NCBI GenBank assembly: GCA_023404715.1
Contig: JAEYAR010000197.1
Span: 1 to 44,736, forward strand
Direction: 5' to 3'
Origin: Bacillota bacterium
GTDB taxonomy: Bacteria; Bacillota; Clostridia; Christensenellales; Aristaeellaceae
Length of the DNA stretch: 44,736 nucleotides
Shown in pieces: positions 25,309 to 33,472 of this stretch (positions within the stretch are counted from its first letter, which is position 1; each line of letters starts with the position of its first letter). Position numbers and translations under genes: made by a program. The notes under the pieces are model-generated. The model saw only the letters and a list, made by a program, of their open reading frames with translations, did not search any database and was not told the DNA's origin.

Positions 25309-26220
25309 ATGAATGGACAATTTGCGTGTCGGCGGCGCCGTAGGTGGCCTCCGAAGCTGGAGACTATACAGGCCTACTTGTTCTTGCTCCCCACACTGAT
25401 TGGATTGGTGTTGTTCAATCTTGTGCCGATCATCGCATCGGGCGTCATCAGTTTCACAAACTGGGACATTCTAACGGATGCACAGTTTGTTGGTTTTCAA
25501 AACTATCGAACTTTGGTTGCAGATACCCTGTTTCAGGCGGCGTTTAAAAATACGTTTTACTACACATTTGTCAGCGTGCCGCTGTTGATAGTGATTCCGT
25601 TCGGGCTCGCGCTTATGCTGAATCAGAAAATTCGAGGCACGGTATTCTTTCGCACTTGCTTTTTTATGCCGGTCGTCACTTCGACGGTAGCAGTTTCGAC
25701 GGTTTGGTTTTGGATTTACAATGCTGACTTCGGCTTGATCAATCTACTGATCTATCAGATTTTTGGCGTTGCAGGCCCGAACTGGCTGGGAAGCGCACAG
25801 TGGGCGATGCCCGCTATCATTATCATGAGCGTTTGGAAGAGCGCGGGCTATAACATGGTGATTTTCCTTGCGGGACTTCAGGGAATTCCGAAAAATCTCT
25901 ACGAATCCGCGAGTATTGACGGTGTGACCAGCTGGCAGAAGCTGCGCTACATCACCATACCTCTGGTTTCGCCGACTACGTTTTTTGTCTTAATCATGAC
26001 GATGATCAGTTCGTTTCAGGTGTTTGAGCAGACCTATATGCTCACAAAGGGTGGCCCGCATTACGCAACCTTATCGATGGTCTATTACACCTATCAACAG
26101 TCCTTTGAATACTTCCGCATGGGATATGCATCCGCAATGGCGTGGGTTCTGTTCACGGTGACCATGGCATTCACGTTTATTCAGATGTATTTTCAGAAAA
26201 AATGGGTTCGTTATGTGTGA
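25309..26220 (+). CDS. Sugar ABC transporter permease (MalF/UgpA type)
   Basis: A 303-residue permease with six membrane segments, beginning AYLFLLPTLIGLVLFNLVPI. The EAA loop is YESASIDGVTSWQKLRYITIPLVSP. GGAGG lies six bases before ATG 25309. A short basic stretch (CRRRRRWPPK) precedes the first helix. It pairs with the following MalG-type protein. No ATPase gene is present in the operon, so a shared ATPase encoded elsewhere is likely. Confidence 0.92.
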   Translation: MNGQFACRRRRRWPPKLETIQAYLFLLPTLIGLVLFNLVPIIASGVISFTNWDILTDAQFVGFQNYRTLVADTLFQAAFKNTFYYTFVSVPLLIVIPFGLALMLNQKIRGTVFFRTCFFMPVVTSTVAVSTVWFWIYNADFGLINLLIYQIFGVAGPNWLGSAQWAMPAIIIMSVWKSAGYNMVIFLAGLQGIPKNLYESASIDGVTSWQKLRYITIPLVSPTTFFVLIMTMISSFQVFEQTYMLTKGGPHYATLSMVYYTYQQSFEYFRMGYASAMAWVLFTVTMAFTFIQMYFQKKWVRYV

Positions 26221-26234
26221 GGAAGGAGAGAAGC

Positions 26235-27071
26235 ATGAATAAAAACTGCGCGACTGCGATCAGAAATACATGCCTTTATATTGCGTTGATGCTGATCACG
26301 GTCATCATGATGACTCCCTTTGTCTGGATGCTCTCCTCTTCTTTGATGACTTCCGCTGAGATGTTTTACTTCCCGCCGAAGTGGATTCCCAATCCGCCAC
26401 AATGGGGGAATTACGCCAAAACAATTGAGGCTATGCCCTTCTTCCTGTTCATATGGAATACGCTGTTCATCTCCGGAGTCGGTACGTTCGGTATGCTGCT
26501 GACGTCGTCGGTGGCAGCCTATACGTTCGCCAGGATGCATTTTCCGGGTAAACAGTTTATTTTTGCAGTGCTGATGGCCTGTATGATGATTCCAGGTCAG
26601 GTGACGATGATCCCGATTTTCTTGGTTATGCGTTCGCTGGGCTGGGTCAACACATTCCTGCCGCTCATAGTGCCGATGTTCTTTGGTGGAGCGTATGGTA
26701 TTTTTATGCTTCGTCAGTTCTATTCGACGATTCCGACAGAACTTGAGGATGCGGCGAAGATTGACGGTTGCAGCAGATTGAGGATTATCTTTCAGATCAT
26801 GATGCCGCTGACTAAGCCGGCGCTGGCGACGCTGGGCATCTTTACCTTTATGGGGAAGTGGAATGACCTGCTAGGGCCGATCATTTATTTAAACGATTTT
26901 GACAAAATGACGCTGAGCGTGGGTCTTGCAATGTTCAAGGGACAATATGCAACCAAATACAATTTGCTGATGTGCGGTGCGGTAATCTCGGTTATGCCAA
27001 TTTTGGTTGTTTATCTGTTCGCACAGCGGTATTTTATCGAAGGCATTGTAATGACCGGTTTGAAAGGGTGA
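26235..27071 (+). CDS. Sugar ABC transporter permease (MalG/UgpE type)
   Basis: A 278-residue permease. AAGGAGAG precedes ATG 26235 and the gene starts 14 bases after its partner. Hallmarks are TPFVWMLSSSLMTSAEMF, the EAA loop LEDAAKIDGCSRLRIIFQIMMPLTKP, and the terminal YFIEGIVMTGLKG. It completes the transmembrane channel with the preceding permease. The ceramidase-like gene starts five bases after its stop, so transport and amidase genes are coupled. Confidence 0.92.
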   Translation: MNKNCATAIRNTCLYIALMLITVIMMTPFVWMLSSSLMTSAEMFYFPPKWIPNPPQWGNYAKTIEAMPFFLFIWNTLFISGVGTFGMLLTSSVAAYTFARMHFPGKQFIFAVLMACMMIPGQVTMIPIFLVMRSLGWVNTFLPLIVPMFFGGAYGIFMLRQFYSTIPTELEDAAKIDGCSRLRIIFQIMMPLTKPALATLGIFTFMGKWNDLLGPIIYLNDFDKMTLSVGLAMFKGQYATKYNLLMCGAVISVMPILVVYLFAQRYFIEGIVMTGLKG

Positions 27072-27076
27072 GGGAA

Positions 27077-28303
27077 ATGAAGGCCATGTGGGCCGGATAC
27101 GCAAAGATGGTCATTACGCCGCCAATGGGCGTGGAGCTTTGCGGTTATGGCTATTATCTGCAACGGCGGGCGACGGGCGTGTTGGATGATCTGCATGTGC
27201 GCTGCACGGCGCTTCGCACGCGGACGGAAAAGTGCCTGCTACTGTCTGCGGATCTGATCGGCTTGAGCGAATCGATAGCCTGGCAGATTCGTTCGGCGAT
27301 TTGCGAACGCTTCGGCTACGGACAATCGGATATCCTGCTGGTGAGCACCCATACGCACACCGGGCCTGCGACAAACCATCTGGAAGGCTGCGGCGTCGAG
27401 GATCCCGCTTATGAAGCTACGTTGCCCGAGCTTTTTGTAAAGGCTGCCGAGCGGGCCATCCAGGATGAAAAGTGTGTGACGGAGCTCCTGTTGACGGATG
27501 AGGCGATCGATCCCATCGGCTTTAATCGCACGCAGAGGGCCGGTCCCTGTGACGACCATGTGCGTGGAGCGCTGATCAGACGCGGCGCAAACAGGCCTGT
27601 CGCGCTTGTCAGCTACGGCTGCCATCCCGTGACTTTGGGACGGGTAAGCCGAATTTCCGCAGACTATCCCGGCGCCGTCTGTAAGTGCTTTGACGAGCGG
27701 GGGATGTGCGCAATATTCCTAAATGGCCTTTGCGGCGACATTGATCCTGTAAGCAATCTAATCGCCTGGGGATCGGGCACCAAGGAGACGTTGTGGGAGT
27801 ATGCGGAACGGATCATCGATGGCTTCAACAAGGGACTCGTTTCCCAACAGGAAATCAAGTTGGGTACAGAGCGCTTTGAAACAGCTATTCCGCTGGAGCC
27901 GATAGACGAAGTGCAGGTTCATAAAATCGCCGCTGCAGGCACACAGCGACAGGTTGCCGCCGCGTGGGAAAAGAAAATGCAAAAGTGCCCGCCTGTGGAT
28001 GTGGAGGAACCTATTTGCGTTCAGACGATGCGCCTGAACAGCCTGCTGTTCTGCGCGATTCCCTATGAGGGGTATACAACCATCGGAGATATTGTCCGCA
28101 AGGCGTTGCCTGATTACAATGTGGCCGTACTGGGATGTTCTGACGGAGTCAAAGGATATCTCCCTACCCGGGACGAATGGGCGAAAGGCAGCTACGCAGC
28201 ATTGGATGCGGCGCTACTATATATGCGCGCGCCGATCCGTACGGGAGCCGCGGAAATGCTGGGTGAAGAAATAGGTGAAAGACTACGAAGAACATTACGA
28301 TAA
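27077..28303 (+). CDS. Neutral/alkaline ceramidase-like metalloamidase, cytoplasmic
   Basis: A 408-residue protein resembling the N-terminal catalytic domain of neutral ceramidases. It begins with AGYAKMVITPPMGVELCGYG, has LLLSADLIGLSE, then STHTHTGPATNH, the family's zinc-ligand histidine motif, and later YGCHPVTLG and FLNGLCGDIDPVSN. There is no signal peptide and no C-terminal immunoglobulin-like domain, unlike secreted ceramidases. In bacteria such short forms occur in sugar operons and are thought to hydrolyse amide bonds of other substrates. Here it sits between an importer and a ROK regulator, so deacylation of an imported N-acyl amino-sugar derivative is plausible but unproven. Confidence 0.82.
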   Translation: MKAMWAGYAKMVITPPMGVELCGYGYYLQRRATGVLDDLHVRCTALRTRTEKCLLLSADLIGLSESIAWQIRSAICERFGYGQSDILLVSTHTHTGPATNHLEGCGVEDPAYEATLPELFVKAAERAIQDEKCVTELLLTDEAIDPIGFNRTQRAGPCDDHVRGALIRRGANRPVALVSYGCHPVTLGRVSRISADYPGAVCKCFDERGMCAIFLNGLCGDIDPVSNLIAWGSGTKETLWEYAERIIDGFNKGLVSQQEIKLGTERFETAIPLEPIDEVQVHKIAAAGTQRQVAAAWEKKMQKCPPVDVEEPICVQTMRLNSLLFCAIPYEGYTTIGDIVRKALPDYNVAVLGCSDGVKGYLPTRDEWAKGSYAALDAALLYMRAPIRTGAAEMLGEEIGERLRRTLR

Positions 28304-28310
28304 GAGGGAC

Positions 28311-28339
28311 TTCCCCTTTTTACCTATGTATTCTATAAT
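28311..28339 (+). promoter_or_regulatory. Possible promoter of the ROK gene
   Basis: TATAAT at 28334-28339 is a perfect -10 box, but the element 17 bases upstream (TTCCCC) is a poor -35. It lies in the 68-base gap before the ROK start and may add transcription for the regulator and aminotransferases. Confidence 0.4.
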
Positions 28340-28371
28340 AGAAGCAATACATGGGCAAGGCGGTAGTTCAA

Positions 28372-29523
28372 ATGAAGAAAATTGATCTCAATGAAATCAG
28401 GCTTCAGAATATTCGCGCGATATTGGATGTCCTGCGTCAAGATGGCGCTATTACCCGTCAGAATATTGCCGAGAGGACGGGCCTGAGCCTGATGTCCGTT
28501 ACGAACATTGTGGATCAGCTGCTGCGAAACCGCGTTATCGAAGTGCTGTCTGCGCCGGCCCAGAAAGGGAAGAAGCAGGTAGGTCGAAAGGCGGACGTGG
28601 TTCGGCTGGACGTGCGCGATGAACTGTGGATGGTTATCATGCTGACGGACCGGCATTTCCGATTTGCTACGCTCTATGCGGATCGAAGCGCAGGATTCAA
28701 CAGTCAGCCATGGCCGTTTCGTCGCGAGAAGACCTATGAGGAGAACCTAAGGGCATTTCTCCAGGAATGCGCCGTGTATATTCGCGAGCGCGCGCCGCAC
28801 ATCATCGGCGTAGCGGTTGTGGTGCCAGGGCCGTATGATCCCGATACGGATTGCGTCAGCAACATGCGCATCCCAGAACTGAACGTGATTTGTCTAAAAA
28901 AGACATTGGGCGAGCTGCTGGGCGGATTGTTCGTGTATGTGGATGAGGATGTCAAGTTTGCCACGCGGGCATATGCGGAGTTTTACAGCGATGCGCCAAG
29001 CCTCTATTATCTCTACATCGGAGTGGGCATAGGCGGCGCGCTTGCGCAGGAGGGAAGGATTTTTCGGAGTCTCAATGCGGTGGCTGGCGATCCTAGCCAG
29101 ATTCCTGCGGGTAGCAACTTGAACTTCGAACAGCGACTATCCATAAAGTCGTTCGTAAGTAGGCTCAGCGGCGAGAAAATCGGCGATATAGCCATTGAAC
29201 GAGGACTTCAAATTTTATCAGAGCTGGCGCAAAACCAGCGGGATACCTACCGACGGGCGCTTACCGACGTTTCACGGGATGTGGCGGAGCTTCTCAATAT
29301 CGTTGGGTGGTTACTAGATCCCTTCGCGGTGGTGATAGACTGTCCCTACGCGGCTGTGGCCGCGATGGAGGAAGAATTCTATCAGGCAGTAGAGGAAAAT
29401 CTGGAGAAACGCACATCGCTTGGCAGGATCCCGAGGTTCTGCCCGAGACTGCCAAACATGGAAGCGCAGTATTTTGGCGCGGTGAAGGCGCTGGAAAAGT
29501 ATTGGATCGAATCAATGGAATGA
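28372..29523 (+). CDS. ROK-family transcriptional regulator, apparently non-catalytic
   Basis: A 383-residue regulator of the NagC/XylR type. The winged helix at residues 8-60 (IRAILDVLRQDGAITRQNIA, then GLSLMSVTNIVDQLL) is followed by a ROK kinase-like domain. ATG 28372 is chosen because AAGGCGG lies eight bases upstream. The domain lacks the DxGGT phosphate loop, and GDPSQ replaces the usual GE-GH motif; the CxxGCxC zinc site is also missing. It therefore should sense a sugar or sugar phosphate without phosphorylating it. It is the natural candidate repressor for the operon promoter at 22095-22123. Confidence 0.85.
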   Translation: MKKIDLNEIRLQNIRAILDVLRQDGAITRQNIAERTGLSLMSVTNIVDQLLRNRVIEVLSAPAQKGKKQVGRKADVVRLDVRDELWMVIMLTDRHFRFATLYADRSAGFNSQPWPFRREKTYEENLRAFLQECAVYIRERAPHIIGVAVVVPGPYDPDTDCVSNMRIPELNVICLKKTLGELLGGLFVYVDEDVKFATRAYAEFYSDAPSLYYLYIGVGIGGALAQEGRIFRSLNAVAGDPSQIPAGSNLNFEQRLSIKSFVSRLSGEKIGDIAIERGLQILSELAQNQRDTYRRALTDVSRDVAELLNIVGWLLDPFAVVIDCPYAAVAAMEEEFYQAVEENLEKRTSLGRIPRFCPRLPNMEAQYFGAVKALEKYWIESME

Positions 29524-29582
29524 CGGCCCGTGCGAACAAGTAGCATTGGATGCGCCGGGCTTGAGAAACGGGAGGAAGAGAA

Positions 29583-30818
29583 ATGAGCGAATTGGCAATC
29601 CTCGGCGGACATCCTATTCTTGAAAAGAAGCCTGCCTACATGAAATGGCCGACGGGCGGACCCTTAGAACGGGAAGCTTTGCTTAGAACGCTGGATTCCG
29701 GCGTGTGGGGAACGCTGGGCGAGGAAAACGCTGCGTTTGCCCGCCGCTATGCAGAGTATTGCGGTGTAAAGCATGCGCTGCCGGTGCTCAATGGCACGGT
29801 TAGTCTTGAATTAATCTTCAGAGCGCTGGAAATTGGCTATGGCGACGAGGTGATCGTTCCGCCGTACACCTTTTCGGCATCGGTGCACGGTATTATTTTA
29901 GCGGGTGCGGCACCGGTGTTTGCGGACATCGAGCCAGATACATACACCATTTGCCCCAAATCCGTAGAAGAAAACATCACGAGCCGCACGAAGGCCATTT
30001 TGGGCGTTCACTTGGGTGGCCGCCCCGTCGATATGGATGCGCTGGGCGTAATTGCCTGTAAATACGGTCTGTATTTAATCGAGGATGCGGCGCATGCTCA
30101 CGGATCTGAGTGGTGTGGACAGCGTACCGGATCGCTGGGCGAGGCAGGATCGTTCAGTTTCCAAGCCAGCAAGAACATCAGCTGCGGCGAGGGCGGCGCG
30201 ATCACGACTAATAATACCAAACTCTATGAGCGGCTGTGGAGCCTGCATCACAACGGGCGCGGTTATGGCGATGGCGGCTATGATCATCCGCTGCTGGGAA
30301 CCGATGCGCGCCTTGCAGAGTGGCAGTGCGCCGTGCTATCCGCACGCATGGATCGTATAGACCAGGATATTGAGTCCCGAATGCATGCCGCGGCCCGCCT
30401 AGACGAAGCGCTGGGCAAACTGCCGTTCATCGAGGTGATGCGTCAGGATCCCAGAATCACCCGTAACGCGCTGCACCTGTATACATTCAAATACAAGGCC
30501 GACGCACTAGGCGGACTCCCCCGCGATCTGTTCATTCGCGCTCTGGATGCGGAAAATGTCTGTATGCCGGCCATTGGCTACAGCGAACCCATCTATGATA
30601 TGCAGATGCTGTACACCGAGGACTACCGTCGTATGACGGGATGCCGGTTCGAAAACCCCAAAGATATGCTGCCCTATAACGAACGTGCGGCGCGTGTAGA
30701 GGGCTGCTGGTTGTATCATAGCAGTTTGCTGGGCACGGATCGGGATACCGATCGGATTGTTGAGGGATTTGAACGAGTAGCAGCCGGAGCCGAACAGCTT
30801 AGGCGGTCGCTGACTTGA
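29583..30818 (+). CDS. DegT/DnrJ/EryC1/StrS aminotransferase, first paralogue
   Basis: A 411-residue PLP-dependent enzyme of the sugar aminotransferase family. Motifs include NGTVSLELIFRALEIGYGDEVIVPPYTF, EDAAHAHGS with D168 that binds the PLP ring nitrogen, and FQASKNISCGEGGAI with K197 as the Schiff-base lysine. GGAGG precedes the ATG. Family members transfer an amino group to or from a keto-sugar, usually with glutamate. Finding it in a catabolic transport operon rather than a biosynthetic one suggests the reverse use, removing an amino group from an imported sugar. A second copy follows after 14 bases. Confidence 0.9.
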   Translation: MSELAILGGHPILEKKPAYMKWPTGGPLEREALLRTLDSGVWGTLGEENAAFARRYAEYCGVKHALPVLNGTVSLELIFRALEIGYGDEVIVPPYTFSASVHGIILAGAAPVFADIEPDTYTICPKSVEENITSRTKAILGVHLGGRPVDMDALGVIACKYGLYLIEDAAHAHGSEWCGQRTGSLGEAGSFSFQASKNISCGEGGAITTNNTKLYERLWSLHHNGRGYGDGGYDHPLLGTDARLAEWQCAVLSARMDRIDQDIESRMHAAARLDEALGKLPFIEVMRQDPRITRNALHLYTFKYKADALGGLPRDLFIRALDAENVCMPAIGYSEPIYDMQMLYTEDYRRMTGCRFENPKDMLPYNERAARVEGCWLYHSSLLGTDRDTDRIVEGFERVAAGAEQLRRSLT

Positions 30819-30832
30819 CAGGAGGGATGAGC

Positions 30833-31885
30833 ATGGCAACATTAGCACGAGATGGCGGCGCGCCGGTATTCACAGGAGAATTCCCTCGTTGGCCTCAGTG
30901 GGGAGAAAGGGAAAGACAAAATCTTTTGGAAACGTTGGATGCGTGCGAATGGGGCACGTTAGGCAAAAGGGTGTTGGGCTTCGCGGACAGATTCGCGGAA
31001 TACATCGGCGCGAAGCACGCCATCGCGATCAATACGGGAACGCAGGCGCTGGAATTGATGCTCAGAGGCGCGAACATTGGACGGGGCGACGACGTGATCG
31101 TTCCTCCATATAGCTTCGCAGCGACGATTTCCGCCGTGGCTTATGTGGGCGCAATGCCTGTCTTTGCAGATGTGGATGCAGCTACGGGCTGCCTGAGCGC
31201 GTATTCTGTCCGCGATAGGATTACGGACCGTACGAAAGCCATTTTGGCTGTACATGTGGGCGGACGTCCATGCGACATGGACGCGCTTTCCGAGGTGGCG
31301 CAGGCGCACGGACTGCTTTTGCTGGAGGACGCAGCGCACGCCCACGGCTCCTCTTGGCGCGGCAAGCGCTGCGGTTCGCTAGGAGACGCTGCTGCATTTA
31401 GCTTCCAGTCCAGCAAGGCGCTGACTGGCGGTGAGGGAGGTATGATTGTCACCAGTAATGAAGAGATTTTTGCACGCTGCTGGCATTATCATAACTCCGG
31501 TCGCGCGCTTAGCAGCGATCAGTTGTTGGGCGGCAATGTATTGGTGGGTACGAACGGGCGCATGGCTGAATGGGAAGCGGCGATTTTAGATGCTCAGCTG
31601 GATCGCCTGGACGAACAATGCGCGCGGCGTCAGGAGAATGCGGGCTGGCTGAACGCAGAGATTGCAAAGATTCCAGGCGTTTCGGTGCTCCCTGCGGATG
31701 ATCGGATCACCTGTTGGAACGGTTACATCTTCTCCTTTCAATGGAAGGGAGGGATGAGCCGGGACGCTTTCGTGGAAGCGTTGCGAGCGGAGGGCATTCC
31801 CGCGAGCAACGGCTATCCGCTGCTCAATCAGATGGGCATGCTCAGGGAGGCGGGCTTTGAAAAGTCGACAGGTAGAAAATTGTAA
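30833..31885 (+). pseudogene. DegT/DnrJ-type aminotransferase, second paralogue, 3'-truncated by the prophage
   Basis: A paralogue of the preceding gene with intact catalytic motifs: EDAAHAHGS (D166) and FQSSKALTGGEGGMI (K195). AGGAGGG lies seven bases before ATG 30833. The frame stops after 350 residues at FEKSTGRKL. Compared with the complete neighbour, about 45-60 C-terminal residues are missing, including the segment equivalent to MLPYNERAARVEGCWLYHSS. The last codon and stop are supplied by, or abut, phage DNA beginning near 31881. The missing end should lie just beyond the right end of the prophage, outside this window. The truncated protein may be inactive. Confidence 0.85.
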
Positions 31886-31898
31886 CGGCTCTCTCTCT

Positions 31899-32144
31899 GT
31901 GTCACACAAGGGAGGTGGCGGGACGAGGCGGGACACGGCGGGACGAGGCGGGAAAAAGCTAGGAAAATGGCGGGTTGCGGGGGTCTGGGCGCAGGAGGCG
32001 ACGCATGACCCGAAAAACGGCGTTTGGCGCGCGAACGTGTCACAAGATTTGAAAAACGACCCTTTGCAGGGCCGTTTTTTGTTTTTTGGAGTCTTTGCGT
32101 TTTGCGCGTTTGAACGCGCGTTTTTGCTAGGAAAATGGCGGGTT
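31899..32144. repeat. Clustered direct repeats at the phage left end (probable transposase sites)
   Basis: Three repeat pairs lie within 250 bases of the end. GCTAGGAAAATGGCGGGTT occurs at 31958-31976 and 32126-32144. GGCGGGACGAGGCGGGA occurs at 31917-31933 and 31937-31953. GTGTCACA occurs at 31899-31906 and 32037-32044. Mu-type transposases bind several end sites at uneven spacing, so these are good candidates for the left attachment sites. No protein gene is credible in 31886-32348. Confidence 0.6.
32056..32087. terminator. Bidirectional terminator near the phage left end
   Basis: ACG-A-CCCT pairs with AGGG-C-CGT (32056-32075) around TTGC, followed by TTTTTGTTTTTT on the plus strand and preceded by AAAAA. 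It can stop host transcription entering from the aminotransferase operon and repressor transcription leaving leftwards. A second perfect 7-bp stem lies at 32104-32119. Confidence 0.7.
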
Positions 32145-32348
32145 TTTGGGATTTTAGGCGGCAAACAAAAAACGCTCGCGAAACGCGGACGGCGAGGCGA
32201 TTTCGGAACCATTTCGGAACCATTTCGCGCATATTTCGCGCAATGGAAAACCCCTGAAAAATGTAGATAAATCAACGGTTTTCGGGCATTTTTATGGGCA
32301 AACGGGGCTTATGCATAATTTTGAATAAAAATTCATGTTTTTGCATAC

Positions 32349-33098
32349 TCAGTCCTTCCCGGTGCCGGGGATGACATGAACGACCTTCTCAGCACTTTTT
32401 AGCTCTTCTAGCGGGTAGCACATAGGTGAAAAATCGGGGTTGAAGGATCGAAGCTCGATTTGATCTCCACGCACATAGAACCGTTTAATGGTGTACTCAT
32501 CGGAGGCGATGCCATCTATCCGAACGAGAGCAGTTTCACCCGGCGCAGGTTCGGCCTCCTTCTCAACGACGACATAATCGCCATCATTAATGCGAGGTAC
32601 CATGCTGTTGCCTCGTGCTTGGACAATAAAATAGCGATTTCGATCGAGATATTTCTCGGGAACTTGGACGGTGTCGTCGCGATTGGTGTCATCGAATAAC
32701 GGGGAGCCCGCCGCCGCATAACCATCAACAGAGCGCTGTGGGAATGCCAGCGCCTTATGCGTCGCTGAAACCAATGGCGTTATGCCGGACAACGCCGACA
32801 CCATCGCCCAAACCGCTGCGCGCTCATTTTTAGGCAAAGAACGGATGGTTCTGATATATGCGCGCTCGTTGGGTGTCAGCAGGATTGTGTCGTCATCGGG
32901 CTGAGAAAATGAAAAAAAATCACGCAAGGATATGGACAGTACATCGCATATCTTTTGCACGGTCTCCAGCGTCGGCACTTTTTTGTTGAGACAAATCTGA
33001 CTTATATAGGAAGGTGTGAGGCCTGTCAGCGTAGACAGTTCTTTTTTTGATATGCTTTTTTCATCTAAAACAGCGTTGAGAAAATCGCCTATCTGCAC
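32349..33098 (-). CDS. Phage repressor, XRE helix-turn-helix fused to S24 LexA-like peptidase
   Basis: A 249-residue lysogeny repressor. The N-terminal helix-turn-helix (about 17-54, KKELSTLTGLTPSYISQICL) binds operators. The C-terminal S24 domain has the Ala130-Gly131 cleavage site in DGYAAAG, the nucleophile Ser165 in GNSMVP and the general base Lys205 in YTIKRF. Self-cleavage stimulated by RecA would link induction to DNA damage, unlike the Mu c repressor. GTG 33098 is used because GGAGGGG lies just upstream. It is transcribed leftwards, away from Cro, and probably binds the AAATGAACT boxes between them. Confidence 0.92.
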   Translation of the reverse strand: MQIGDFLNAVLDEKSISKKELSTLTGLTPSYISQICLNKKVPTLETVQKICDVLSISLRDFFSFSQPDDDTILLTPNERAYIRTIRSLPKNERAAVWAMVSALSGITPLVSATHKALAFPQRSVDGYAAAGSPLFDDTNRDDTVQVPEKYLDRNRYFIVQARGNSMVPRINDGDYVVVEKEAEPAPGETALVRIDGIASDEYTIKRFYVRGDQIELRSFNPDFSPMCYPLEELKSAEKVVHVIPGTGKD

Positions 33099-33133
33099 GG
33101 GTTCCCCTCCTTCCGAAATGAACTAACAGTTAT

Positions 33134-33161
33134 ATTATACAGGTTTGAATCAAAATTGCAA
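33134..33161 (-). promoter_or_regulatory. Repressor promoter
   Basis: On the minus strand TTGCAA (33161-33156) and TATAAT (33139-33134) are 16 bases apart, shortly before the repressor GTG. An AAATGAACT operator box lies just downstream of the -10 box, permitting autoregulation. Confidence 0.65.
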
Positions 33162-33195
33162 CAGCAAAATCATGTTACGGAGAGTTCATTTCTCA

Positions 33196-33224
33196 TTGAC
33201 AAAATGATCTAACCGTAATATAAT
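33196..33224 (+). promoter_or_regulatory. Early lytic promoter
   Basis: TTGACA (33196-33201) and TATAAT (33219-33224) are exactly 17 bases apart, a full consensus. An operator box fills the spacer, so bound repressor would block it directly. It drives Cro, transposase and the early genes. Confidence 0.85.
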
Positions 33225-33266
33225 GAATGTGCAAAATGAACTGTCAGAACATTGGAGGGGTGAGCA

Positions 33267-33470
33267 ATGTCAGAGCTACGAGAACTGCGGCAGTCTCGGA
33301 AAATCAAGCAAAAGGATATGGCCACCTATTGTGGTGTGTCACAGGCCTATATTTGCGCTCTAGAAAATGGACGCCGCAAAAACCCGAGCATCGAAGTTAT
33401 TCGGAAGATGGCGAAAATGCTTGGCGTGAAAACGAGCCGGGTGTTGGATGCCCTGGAAGAGGCGGTGTAA
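33267..33470 (+). CDS. Cro-like XRE-family helix-turn-helix protein
   Basis: A 67-residue single-domain DNA-binding protein: MSELRELRQSRKIKQKDMAT, then CGVSQAYICALENGRRKNPS as the helix-turn-helix, then a dimerisation helix. GGAGGGG precedes the ATG. It is the first gene of the rightward early operon and divergent from the repressor, the classical position for Cro or Ner. It likely turns down repressor transcription after induction and later the early promoter. The transposase ATG follows two bases after its stop. Confidence 0.88.
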   Translation: MSELRELRQSRKIKQKDMATYCGVSQAYICALENGRRKNPSIEVIRKMAKMLGVKTSRVLDALEEAV

Positions 33471-33472
33471 AG

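Larger units (their letters stand above)
33116..33242. promoter_or_regulatory. Lysis-lysogeny switch operators
   Basis: AAATGAACT occurs at 33116-33124 and 33234-33242, its reverse complement at 33183-33191, and a one-mismatch copy (AAATGATCT) at 33202-33210. The first and last-named copies extend into a longer 23-base similarity (33116-33138 and 33202-33224) that covers the -10 region of each divergent promoter. This is the expected layout for a repressor and Cro competing for shared operators. Confidence 0.75.

Noticed and set aside
31881..31885. Exact phage attachment point and target duplication
   Set aside because: TGTAACGG is a good candidate for the terminus, but the right end is outside the window, so the duplication cannot be verified.
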